Source: Dichotomocladium elegans (lineage: Eukaryota > Mucoromycota > Mucoromycetes > Mucorales > Lichtheimiaceae). From it: a stretch of 64,000 bases of DNA. The DNA is taken from the NCBI GenBank assembly GCA_025716815.1, contig JAIXMN010000014.1, forward strand, positions 186,001 through 250,000. The letters are read 5' to 3'. Both the position numbers and the translations under genes were made by a program. Under the pieces are notes generated by a model. That model saw only the letters and a list, made by a program, of their open reading frames with translations, was not told the origin of the DNA and made no database searches. Below are positions 36,269 through 46,217 of the stretch, piece after piece; positions within the stretch are counted from its first letter, which is position 1, and each line of letters starts with the position of its first letter.

Positions 36269-38340
36269 GTGGGGGGGGGGAGGCAAGGTAGAATGTGCAG
36301 GAGACCACAAAAGAAGAGAGAGAGATAGACAAAGCCAGAGATGGCTTTTATATACCAGCAGGGAACCCTGCAAGTGTCGGCCCTTCGGACGAGGATACAC
36401 ACTTACTTTAGAAGATCATAATAACTCGATTTCTTTCTTTTTTATATATAAAAAAAAACCAAGCCAACTACACTGGTACCTATCCTAGCACAATCTTCTT
36501 TTCTTTTGGTCCTGTCGACCTGAAGAGGCTGGCACCGTTTTCTAAGCAGAGAAAACGGCCAACAGGGTATTTTGATTTCTTTCATTCAGCTTATCGTCTT
36601 ACATGGTCGCCCGCCTGTTATTTTTTTTAGGTGATATCTTTTGTGCTAGTTCCAGAGAAACGTTGAGATAAGAAACTGAGAATGATGGCTGTACCACCAT
36701 TATTGTAATAAACGAGAACAAGGTACGCGGGCGTGTGACGGAAGGAAGGGATTGGGGGGAGCGAACAAGGCACAAGGTCTGTATCACCTCACTGGATTGA
36801 TTCGCGAGCGAAGGAAGGGCGAGTGAATGTGAAATGACGATGGATCAAGAAAAAAGAGATTCCGTATTTGGTATTTTCAGGTCTGGAGTTGACATATGCA
36901 CAACGAACTTAAAAACTGCCTGCTCCCTCTGGATTGCACGATCCAAAGGAAATTGCCTTCCCCAACCCCCTCTTTTCCTGTCGGCCCATCCCAAACGCTA
37001 AATAGTATAACCTCTCTGCTGGTGTACCGCAAGACGGCCTCCACCCAGAGACCCTACTATATCAGTCACTAGTTTCCTGGTCCACCCAACCTAGACAACG
37101 GCCTATGAGTTGCCAGCCTCGCAGCACAAGCCGCCTCCGAGAACACAACCCCATTATCAACACCCAATTGGTTATCACCAGAAAGTTAAATAGCCTTATC
37201 CATGTTACCCGATTTTTTTATTTATTTTCGATTCTGCGTCTCGACTTTGGACACCAGCTTACTGGTACTTAAACAAGCAATCGGGTTATAGAGCGCAATG
37301 GGGCATGCTTGTCCTACGTACTTGTGCGAGAGGTTTCTCATATCCTTATCTCTATCTTAGACGAAGCTTCTTGCATTACACACACACAGAGAGTATGTGT
37401 GTGTGTGTGTGTGTGTGTGTTGCATATTATGCTTTGTGACATTGCCCATTCTTTTAAAATAAAGAAAGTCGATTCGATGTGGTTGCAAATGCCTTTTTCT
37501 GTTCAATCCCGTATGATCATCGTTTTCTGGACATTGCTCATCCGTGTCAGCTATGGCTGTTGTCGTCTTTCCTTTTATTTTTTTTTTTTAGGATAATATC
37601 TCATCTCGCTTTAAGACGAGGATGGCCAATGAATTAAACGCATGAATGATTTGTTCTTGGGTTGTGTCCTAACACATAAACGTGACATTTTCCTGAACGG
37701 CCAAGAACCGATCTATCAACCGCTGGCCATGCCCTCATCGTTATTGATATCGATCGTTCGTGTTCAGAACGCAATAGAAACAGACTAGGTGCTTCGATAT
37801 GGAATCGTCAGAGTCACACAAGCACTGGTATTTTCCTGGCCTTGCGAGATAGGGGGGGAATGATAAGCGGCAGTAAAAAAAAAGTTGCCATATCAACGTA
37901 CTAAATCTGATTTATCTTTTCCCTTTGTCAAGATAGTGAATGAAAAGTAACCACAGAATGGCGGGTGGTAATGATCATGCTCATCGACTCCCATCTATGA
38001 ATTTGCCATCATACAGTTGTCCACACCCATATAACGGGCCAATGCTGCATCATTTCAGCCGGGAAATGGCCATCGAGCTCTATGGGATGATCCGTGTTGG
38101 ACAGGCATGTACGATAAGTAGAATGCCTCGCAAGCATCGGTTCGCTCACTTTGTAGTTTCAACGTGCGGCACAATGTTCATCTAATTTCGTTTATACTAC
38201 GTTCATTTATTTTATGTCCTGCATATGGATGAATTGGAATGGCGGCCACGAGTGGCCGAACTTGATGGATGGGGGATTTTCTAAAACGATTGAGGGTTGG
38301 ATATCTGTTTTTTTTTTCTGGGGCGCGCTCACAGAGCATT
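36269..38340. other. Intergenic, about 2 kb, no gene recognised
   Basis: Contains the promoter of the amino-acid transporter (left) and the 3' flank of the aminotransferase (right). Only short, motif-free frames are seen, plus a CA/GT dinucleotide repeat. Nothing else could be supported. Confidence 0.5.
37379..37420. repeat. CA run followed by GT run (inverted dinucleotide repeat)
   Basis: A short CA tract, a GAGAGTAT spacer and a GT tract of about 12 units. The two arms are complementary and could pair as a hairpin or form Z-DNA. Confidence 0.8.
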
Positions 38341-40134
38341 TCACAATAGACTAGGATGCAAGTCATTCGTCTGCGAAGCCTCTCGAATAGCAAGAGCGAG
38401 ACGGCGAAGAGCTTCGTCCATTTGTTCATAGGTCACGCAACTAAAGGACACGCGAACATAGGGAGTCTTGTTATGGAGGGGCATAAAAGCCTGTCGGAAG
38501 AGTAGAAAAAAAAAAGAGAAGGCGCGTCAACACACACACTTTTTGGGTTTTTTGAAAGCAATTTCACAGGGCATAACAAACTCACCACACCAGGAACGGC
38601 CACCACGTTCTTCTTGACAGCATTGTGCAGAATCACATCATAGGAATCGCTGATCCCGCAAAGCAAGCGAATCCAGACAAACATGCCCGAGTCTGGAACC
38701 ACCCACTCAGCCAATCCCTTAAGATGGCGATCAAGGCAGACGACAAATTGGTCCCGCTTCTCGCGATAGAAATCGGCGACTTTGCGGGTATGCCGAAGAA
38801 ATCCATCGTGGCCCCACTTTTCCAAAAGACCATATGCCATCAGCTGAGGCACACCTGCGGGTTGAAGGTTGGTAACCTTTGACACATGTTAGTCGCATGT
38901 TTCTTCACATCTTCCCCCTCCCCCAAGAACCTGAGTGCATTTCACTCCAGCCTATTACCATGGTGTGCAGGTTCATACGCTCAATCAAGACTTTTGGCCC
39001 GGTCACCCAGCCAATACGGATACCGGAGGACAAGATCTTGCTCATACTGTCCATGCGGATCACGCGGCCATCGACGTCCATAGAAAAGTAGGATGGGATG
39101 CGCTTTTCCGAGAACTGGAAGGGAATGTTGAGCAAGTCTGTATATGTGAATGTTTCTTTTTTTTTTTTTTACCTGGAGATAATAGTATGGATCGTCCTCG
39201 ATGATCATGAGGTCATACTTTTGACAGAGAGCGTATGTCTTTTTCTTACGTTCAAGCGAGGAGCTCACACCGGTGGGATTACCGCCTACCGGAACCGTGT
39301 AGAGGATTTTGGGTCGAGGCTGATCCTTTTTGCCAGTGGGGTTTGAATTGGGCCAGTTGGCCAAGATCCTGTCAAGCGAGTCGGGATCAATGCCCTGAGC
39401 ATCCGTGGCAACCGGCACAAGATCGATCGGCAATGTCTCCAGGAAGGACAAGGCACCTGTGTACGTAGGGTTCTCAACGAGGAAAGCGTGGCCAGGCTCG
39501 GCAAACATCTCCAAGGCCTAAGCATGAAGAGGCGGGGATAGGGTTAATATTGAACATTTTCCTCGGTTTTACGGCATTGGCATGCGTTGATGCAATGGCC
39601 TCCTTTTGTTTAATAACCTTGGTCAACAAATCCTGCGATCCCGGCCCGACAGAAAGATCAAAGTCTTTTACAGGAGGAGCATGCTCCTTGACCTGAAGCT
39701 CACGGAGCCATTGGTTCAACGGCGGTAGGCCACTCTATCATCATCGTCCGCACCAAGAAAACAATACCAACAAACAAAAAAAATTGAGAATGGTTATTAC
39801 AAACTGTGTATATTCCTTGCACTGACACTACCCCGCCCTTCTTCGCCCTCCATCCTTACCGTGAGGTCGTACGACAGGCTGCGTCGAAAGAGGTCGCCGT
39901 CGAATTCAATGGACTCGCCCGACTTGAGCGTCACGGACATGCTGGCGTAAGGAAAGGTATCTGGATTGGGTTGGCCAGCACCTAGTGAGATCTGTTTCGG
40001 GTGAGGATGGGTTGGTTAAGTATGGTTGCCAAGTCACTCGGCTTCTGCTATGCCGGGCCAGATGGATAGGTTACCATGTCCGTGCGGTTCATGTAGGGCA
40101 TGAGAGCGCGAACTGTATATGGAGACCATCGCAT
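38341..40134 (-). CDS. PLP-dependent class I/II aminotransferase (Aro8 / aminoadipate type)
   Basis: Seven exons (40075-40134, 39860-39991, 39618-39734, 39173-39517, 38959-39114, 38586-38876, 38341-38490) give 416 residues in closed phase. Fold type I landmarks: [20 protein letters not shown] near the start, [12 protein letters not shown] (cofactor phosphate loop), ENPTYTGAL, the long [18 protein letters not shown] (PLP ring contact), and [15 protein letters not shown] with the Schiff-base lysine at about residue 244. The C terminus has the substrate-carboxylate region around YVRVSFSC. The closest known groups are fungal Aro8/2-aminoadipate and human AADAT (KAT II), acting on aromatic amino acids, kynurenine or aminoadipate. 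The exact substrate is not decidable. The donor of intron 3 (GTTATT) is atypical. Confidence 0.92.
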
Positions 40135-41213
40135 TTGTAAGTGTATGGGTAGTTTGGCGGAACGTTGATTTGCTACCTACTGGCCGAGGGGTTGCGCGCC
40201 TTGCTACGCGTACTAAGGAACTTTTGATAATCCATAAGAGAAAAAGGTAATAGAATATAAGAAAAACAGATGAGATGATAGGAGGAGGGAGAGGTTTGCA
40301 ACGGTCCAAGTCGGCGCTTCCCTTGTTCTCTTTTTAAAAGCTAATCCGTTCTTTTTTTTTGATCTCAGTTCAGTTTTGAGACGTCCGGGAGATCGGGGAT
40401 GTTTTTTTTTTTCCTCCAAGGATTGCCAAAACGTTGTTTGTGATGAGTAATGCAGCATACATGGACCGCTGGCGTAAAAACAAAAAAGTTCAGGGTCTTT
40501 TGCATCGAGTGAGGGAAACGTTTAAACACATGCTCCAGTGGGAAGGTACCTCCTTCCCACTGACCGATACGCAAGACGGAATGGCGCCTCCTTCCTCTAG
40601 GGAGGTCAGACTGAAAGCGTGCGAACATGCGGAGGGAGACAAGGGACGGTGTGTGTGTCACCCTAGTTCTTCAACATCAATGTCTATGTATTTTCCATGC
40701 GATGGCAGGGTGAGAAATGAAAATCCATTCATGTACAACATTCTGCTCTCATTGAAGAGAAACCATCCTCGTGTGCTCAGTACGGACACAGTGCAGGCTC
40801 CTTTTTCATGAAAAGAATGAGGTAGAAAATTACCGTAAATGGAAAAGTATTCCAGATCATCTTTTTTTTTCGGAGGCAGGAGTGTCTTTTTATTTTATTT
40901 TTTTACCACGGACTAAGACGATGTCCTTGAATGCGATAAAACTTAAAAGCGTTTGCCATGACGAATGTCATTTCCATAGTCATATAACACATCTATGGTT
41001 TCCGCATTTCTACATTGTTGATATACAGAGACAACAGAGCAAGTGTGGTGTAATTCAAATGGTGTTAATGCCTGGCTATCGGGATTTTAAAAGAGTAAGG
41101 GCCACCAAAGCCCGAATTGAAGTTCAAACCGATGCAATGCGTGGTTAAAACGGGGTTTTGTTATTTGCTTTAAAGGGGAGGGGGGGGAATGGGCGAAGAT
41201 GAGATTCTTTTTC
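40135..41213. other. Intergenic, no gene recognised
   Basis: About 1.08 kb upstream of the aminotransferase. Open frames at 40434-40811 and 40771-41148 (plus) have no motif. Poly-T tracts are frequent. Confidence 0.45.
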
Positions 41214-41732
41214 TTAGTATATGAGGGGATATCTTTTACGGGACGTAGGATGTATATGTTGACGCTTCTGATGAATGAGCTTCATCCACAAATGACGAAG
41301 ATGCAGAACACACGCTTTCCACCAATTATTCCCTTGCGGTCGTTTTTGCAGAACCACAATCCGGTCATCTTTTGCAGAAGCCATTGTTTGCTGAGATTGC
41401 TCCTCCGGCAGCGCAGCCGAGACGGTGCTTGGGTCATTGATGAAATAGGACAATACTTTGCTGTCGCAGGTCAATGGAGCTGTGTCTTCATGGAATAAAC
41501 CGCAAATTAAGCATGTCCGCGGCTCGTACACCGGCTGATGATAGTACAAGCCCCGCCAAAAAATCGGATCCTGATGGAGATCATCACCCGTATGGGACAC
41601 GTCATCTAACGTGTCGCCTGCTGACGTGGCAGTGGGTGTCCCGGTAGTTGTAGGTACTGTCCGATTATTAACCGCGAGTGCTGCTGCCGTCGGTGGAGAC
41701 CACATGGCAAGGCCACTGGCAAAGAACGACAT
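41214..41732 (-). CDS. Small hypothetical protein with CxxC...C motif
   Basis: A single uninterrupted frame of 172 codons from an ATG at 41732. The first third is Ala/Thr/Pro-rich; the middle reads DPIFWRGLYYHQPVYEPRTCLICGLFHEDTAPLTCD, with a CxxC and a third Cys 13 residues later; the C terminus is basic. The Cys/His cluster could bind a metal, but it fits no known finger. There is no splice evidence and no recognised relative. It may be real because the frame is long for AT-rich intergenic DNA and codon use looks normal. Confidence 0.45.
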   Translation of the reverse strand: MSFFASGLAMWSPPTAAALAVNNRTVPTTTGTPTATSAGDTLDDVSHTGDDLHQDPIFWRGLYYHQPVYEPRTCLICGLFHEDTAPLTCDSKVLSYFINDPSTVSAALPEEQSQQTMASAKDDRIVVLQKRPQGNNWWKACVLHLRHLWMKLIHQKRQHIHPTSRKRYPLIY

Positions 41733-42089
41733 TGCCGGTCGCCCAAATTAAGAAAGGGAATAATAATAAAAGGATATCTGGGATATTTTCATTTTCAATT
41801 TTTTTTTAAAAAAGTAATATATTTACGAGATCACCAGCCCTCCTCCATTTGGAAAAATAAACAAATGCAAGAATGGGCATTAAGACATCCGGACTTTCTT
41901 CTCAAACAGTTACTTGACGCTACACGCTCGTACAGAAAAAAAACACGATCGGAGCAACACGCTGTCTTTAGAACCAACGCCGCACAGTGTTGGTTCCTCA
42001 GGTATAGGTTTTAGACGTCCACCCCGTCGCCCGTCGAAAAAGGCGTTCTGAATATATTTACGACTTGTGGTAATTTGGACCTCACTCCT
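41733..42089. other. Short intergenic stretch upstream of 41732
   Basis: About 360 bp holding the 5' flank of the small hypothetical gene and the 3' flank of the nucleoside transporter. A poly-A/T tract lies near 41800. Confidence 0.5.
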
Positions 42090-43917
42090 CTATACCATTC
42101 CCCTAAACAAGAAGCTCATGCTGCCTCCAATTGCCAGTCCAACAACCAGCGAAAAGCTCATCACACTGCCAACGAGTGATTTCTCGGTCGAACTAGTGAT
42201 CGATTCCTGCTGTGGTGCGGCCATCATCGTTAAGCTGCCAAGCCAACCGTTGCTGACGGCGAAGAGCCAGACAATGGCGAAGTAAACCCAATCGTTATCA
42301 ATGATGGCCGTCATCTTGCGTTCGCTCACCACCACGTTGCACATTAAGAAAGCAGGGATGAACACCGTCCGGGAAAGAGACAGAGCAACGAGCAACTTGG
42401 GTCGGAACGTGCATAGGCCGGGTATCGCGGGTAAAGTACGACCAACCCAGTCACCCACATTAAAGAGAACAAAGTGAAATGCGACGAACACGTCGTCGTC
42501 GAAAAACCGGCCGCCAGCACCATCCACAGTTGTTGCCTTCGGCGAGGTGGGTTCATGGCGCTGGACAGATTTGATAAGCGCAGTAATCGAGGGAAAGACA
42601 GCGAGTGTGACCCAAAAAATATACCCAACCGCAAAAATTAAGCCTGCCGACTTGCGGAGAACGGCTGCGATGGACGGCTTCTCGAATGGTGCATAACCTT
42701 CTTCTTCATTGATCTCCAGCGCCTCGCTCGATAAGATACCCGGCGATGCCATCGTGAGGTGTCGGATATAGAATGGCTGCCGAGAAACGACAATGCGCCC
42801 TATCAGCGCAGCGACCGTGATGAGAAATGCAGCCGTAAAGTAGATGAACGCCGACGTTCCGATGGATTCGTCGTCAGGCGGATGGGATGCCGAACCAGCA
42901 AATGCGCTGAGCAAGGACGCTACCGCAACAGCCACCCCAGCTATACCTATTCCATATCCCAACGCCCACGATTTAATACGCAAGGGGGTTCGGATGACGA
43001 CGTCTTGAGATTTCTTTTTCTCTTTTTACCTTGACCGCTATCCATCCATTTACGGGTTAGACCCACAGTCTTCTCACTTTTGGAGGGTATCAACATTATG
43101 AAATTCTTACCTCATCACAGACTGTATGTATTGAGGCGGGAAACGGCATGCTTCCGCAAAGACAGAGATCTGAAAGACGCTGGTCGTCACTGCTGTCAGG
43201 ACTAGTAGTCCCATGGTGAACCAAAAATAACCAGCGCCCTCCATAGATGTCACCACCGTGCCGGCCATGATGGCAAAGACAAGCGTATTGATGACAACGG
43301 CAGGCAAGACATCGAGACGAAAATATGATACCTAGGATGAACACGTTTGACGTCAGATCGGACTTGATTACGCCATCGATGATCCCTCATCAGATAAGGC
43401 AGGCTGTGCACACATGCATAACATACCTTGTTCTGGCGCCACAGCAACGGCCCAAAGCATGCAAGGTTGGTTATCGTGAAATAAGTTGAGAAATAGTTCT
43501 GAAAGTTCTCTGCGTACTCCGTCCCAGAAAATCGTTTGGCAAAATATTCAGAGGCAGTAATGAAGACTTCAGAGAGAACTGTCAGTGAAAAAAACAGTTG
43601 GAAGATCCTGAAAGACCTGACCCTCGTTTACCATTCCACGGAAGCAACATGGCTATGCCATATATGAAGAACACCTAAGGGCATCTGCAGGGTTAAATTG
43701 GGTGATTGACTTGGGAGGCCATTTGCTCTTTTACCCAATATACAATGTGATGGGCATCTTGCTCGCCCTCAGCATACAAGTCGTCACTGCGATCCAGGCT
43801 CCGGTCGCTATGATTACTCAGCAAGCTTTGGGATTCATATTGGTCTCTCTGGTTCCTTTTGGTCCAGCGTGATACGAGGGTACGTATCTTGACCGTGTAC
43901 TTGTCAAAATCAGGCAT
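42090..43917 (-). CDS. Equilibrative nucleoside transporter (ENT / SLC29 family)
   Basis: Six exons (43735-43917, 43632-43674, 43427-43566, 43111-43331, 43030-43037, 42090-42946) give 483 residues. Family landmarks: YGIAMLLPWN|VFITASEYF in helix 1 (about 66-80), the helix 5 motif YIQSVM|SGQ|GIAGV split across an 8-nt exon (about 190-202), and FNVGDWVGRTLP in helix 8, whose Asp-Trp-x-Gly-Arg signature is diagnostic. About 11 hydrophobic helices with a long acidic loop (EEEGYAPFE) between helices 6 and 7. It should move nucleosides or nucleobases across the plasma or vacuolar membrane (yeast counterpart Fun26). It is transcribed away from the copper transporter and shares a 1.1-kb divergent intergenic region with it. 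Confidence 0.93.
43030..43037 (-). other. 8-nt microexon of the nucleoside transporter
   Basis: Exon 4 ends ...CAG TCT GTG ATG AG (phase 2) and exon 6 begins GTATAGCTGGG. Only by inserting CGGTCAAG, flanked by GATAG and GTAAAA, does the family motif YIQSVMSGQ-G-AGV appear. Flanking introns are 73 and 83 nt. A longer alternative exon is possible but would disrupt the motif. Confidence 0.7.
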
Positions 43918-44620
43918 AGAAGATAGAGAAACACAGGACAGGTTTACTCACCAGAAAGAAAGAGAAAAAAAGGAAACTCCCACCGTATTCAATCTCCCCT
44001 TTTCTCATGCGGGCCTCGGCCGTCATGCAAGTAAGCCAATTGTACGAGTAAGTCGGTTGGGCTTTTAGGTTCGACTACCAACATGGCATCGCCCCCCTCC
44101 CCCGAAACGAAATTATGTGTAAGCTCCTAAAATGCGGATCAGGCTGACGATGCCTTAGACAGTACGCACAGAAGTGGAAGTCTCTGTAATCAATTCCAAC
44201 GGGGCACAGTGGCCATTGATACGACCGATGCTCTGGTCTGATTAAACTTTCATCCTTTGTGGGCGCATACCGACGCCAACTGGCCTGCGTGCTTGTGTAA
44301 TCTGTTGGTCGGGGTGGGGCATCAGATGACCGGGATTTTGGACATAGTGAGAGAGAGTGTGTATGTGGGGGTGGGGGTGTCATCAGCGGGGTTGTGGATT
44401 GAACACGCGGCAACACGTTGACCATCCCAAATCCGATCGGAGGACCCGGCTAATCATTCTTTCCATCAGATTAAAGCCACATGCATAAACATTCGCTCAC
44501 CTCCAGTGGCAAACCGATGCATGGCCTGAACAACAGCAGAAAAACAGATCAATAAACGCATCTCCCTCCCGGGGGATGACCTAGGATGGTGATGGCGGAG
44601 GTGTTTTGTGATTTTCTTTT

Positions 44621-44664
44621 CTGGAGTCTGGTCTGGGTGCGAGATTTTTGCTGCTCCAATCAAA
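44621..44664 (+). promoter_or_regulatory. Copper-element/CCAAT module, copy 1
   Basis: This segment starts CTGGAG, continues GGGTGCGAGATTTTTGCTG and ends CTCCAATCAAA. It is nearly repeated at 44799-44843. It contains TTTGCTG (44647-44653), close to the TTTGC(T/G)C site of yeast Mac1, and a CCAAT box. About 360 bp upstream of the CTR start. Function is inferred. Confidence 0.5.
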
Positions 44665-44798
44665 TAAATTGAAAACCACATGGATTTCTAACTGCGTTTG
44701 ATGGCCCAAATGAAACATTCGATACACCGTGTGCTAGGGCTTCTCATTGTTTGCCCTGAACAGAAAAGCCTAAAATAAAGCTCCCCTCCCGTGTCCCC

Positions 44799-44843
44799 TG
44801 GAGCGGGCTCCAGGGTGCGAGATTTTTGCTCCTCCAATCAAAA
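44799..44843 (+). promoter_or_regulatory. Copper-element/CCAAT module, copy 2
   Basis: Second copy, about 180 bp upstream of the CTR start. The shared core of about 30 bp differs by one base and here reads TTTGCTC (44825-44831), an exact Mac1-type copper-responsive element, followed by CCTCCAATCA. It is preceded by a perfect inverted repeat CTGGAGC-GG-GCTCCAG. Confidence 0.6.
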
Positions 44844-45025
44844 GAACTGGCTTTCAAGTCGGATGTTGTTGGGTTCAATATGTCGTAGTTTATGTATAAA
44901 AAGAGGCGGCGGGAGGATAGCCATAGAATGCTTCATCACCACCTCCCTCCCCGGCTTCCCTCTCTTTTCTTTTTTTTTTCATCGACTCACACTCCTCCGA
45001 TTATTCCATTGAACTCCACTCAGAC

Positions 45026-45145
45026 ATGGATCACTCAGGCATGGATCACTCAGGCATGGATCACTCGGGCATGGATCATTCGGGCATGGATCACTCGGGC
45101 ATGGATCACTCGGGCATGGACCATTCAGGCATGGATCACTCGAGC
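45026..45145 (+). repeat. Eight 15-bp tandem repeats (MDHSG units)
   Basis: Eight nearly identical 15-bp units of the form ATGGATCACTCRGGC encode seven MDHSG and one MDHSS. The third-position changes are few, so the array was amplified recently. Confidence 0.95.
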
Positions 45146-45793
45146 ATGTCAATGAGTATGGCCATGGGAACGTTTCACTGGTCGTCAACAGGCGATGCAC
45201 TATGGTTTGACGCGTGGATGCCAAAGACTGAGAGTGCATATATCGGCGCCTGTTTTGGACTGTTCTTCTTTGCCATCCTCTCTCGTGCTCTTGTTGCCAT
45301 TGAGATCTATTATGTTTCGTGGACCAGGAAACGCTTTGAACGGATTCACGGGCTTAGCGATGATTTCTCCAGCAATCCAGAGGTGAATAAACAGAACTGA
45401 ACAATAGCCATCCCACGCATTGTTTGAGGAGGGGGAGCGATTGATTTACTCATGCCCGCTTTATTTTTTTAAATTCAGGAACAGAGCGCGAGCAGCAACA
45501 GGACAAACGACATTCTGGAGACCGGCCAAAAATCCATGAGCAGCGTCTTCCATTCCAAGAATTACCCCAAACCTCTCGCGCTTCCGCGTGTGCCGCCATT
45601 CTCGTGGTCTGTCGATACAGTACGAAGCTTCCTGACCGCCTTAACCACTTTCATCAGCTATCTTCTGATGCTCGTCGTCATGACCGGCAACGGCGGCTTC
45701 TTCATCGTCATCATCGTCGGCGTGTTCGTGGGCGAAATGCTCTTTGGTCGATTCCGGGCGCTGGATGCCCTCCGATCTGACCACGGCCATTAA
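45026..45793 (+). CDS. High-affinity copper transporter, CTR family
   Basis: Two exons (45026-45382, 45479-45793) encode 223 residues. The N terminus is eight tandem MDHS(G/S) pentapeptides, a Met/His-rich Cu(I)-binding domain, followed by MSMSMAMGTFHW. Then come three hydrophobic helices: ACFGLFFFAILSRALVAIE, YLLMLVVMTGNGGFFIVII with the MxxxM-position methionine (MLVVM) of the pore helix, and VGVFVGEMLF with a GxxxG-like helix-packing motif. The intracellular loop between helices 1 and 2 is polar. These are CTR1/Ctr4-type features; CTR trimers import Cu(I) through the plasma membrane or out of the vacuole. Upstream duplicated TTTGCT(C/G) elements suggest copper-dependent transcription. Confidence 0.93.
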
Positions 45794-46217
45794 ATTACAT
45801 TCTCCTCCAATAGGCTGCCCTCCGTATACCAGCTGTACATATTCAAACTTCCCCCCTCTCTCTCCTTTCTACTCTCTGTAAAATATATCTATCTATCCAT
45901 ATCTAACTCAATAAAACTTAAACTTTTTTTATTTAAAAATATGCCTCAGACTACTCTATAGAAAAAGAGAGACCCAGTTGCCCTTTTAACTTTGTTCAAG
46001 CACGTAATGTTCTGCATAATAGATGGGCTCCAAATGCTCAACAATTTGCCGTAATGTTATGGACAAGATTAAGATAGAAAAAAGAATATATGTGAGCCCA
46101 GATTGTTGCTGGATTAGCTAAAAGGGCGGGTGGATGGGGGAATGTATGCTACTGAGATATAGGGATATATGAACGATGAACGTAAAAATCGAAGCAAGGT
46201 AGATCCTTTCTTTTGGT
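45794..46217. other. 3' flanks of convergent genes
   Basis: About 420 bp between the CTR (+) and SxIP-protein (-) stops. AATAAA at about 45910 fits the CTR polyadenylation signal. No gene seen. Confidence 0.5.

Larger units (their letters stand above)
43918..45025. other. Divergent promoter region of the ENT and CTR genes
   Basis: About 1.1 kb without a gene. It holds both promoters and the duplicated element described separately. An AT-rich, pyrimidine-rich leader (about 44940-44990) precedes the CTR start. Confidence 0.55.

Noticed and set aside
43004..43029. 26-nt intron in the nucleoside transporter
   Set aside because: Too short to be spliced; the next acceptor at 42947 gives an 83-nt intron and a better family match.
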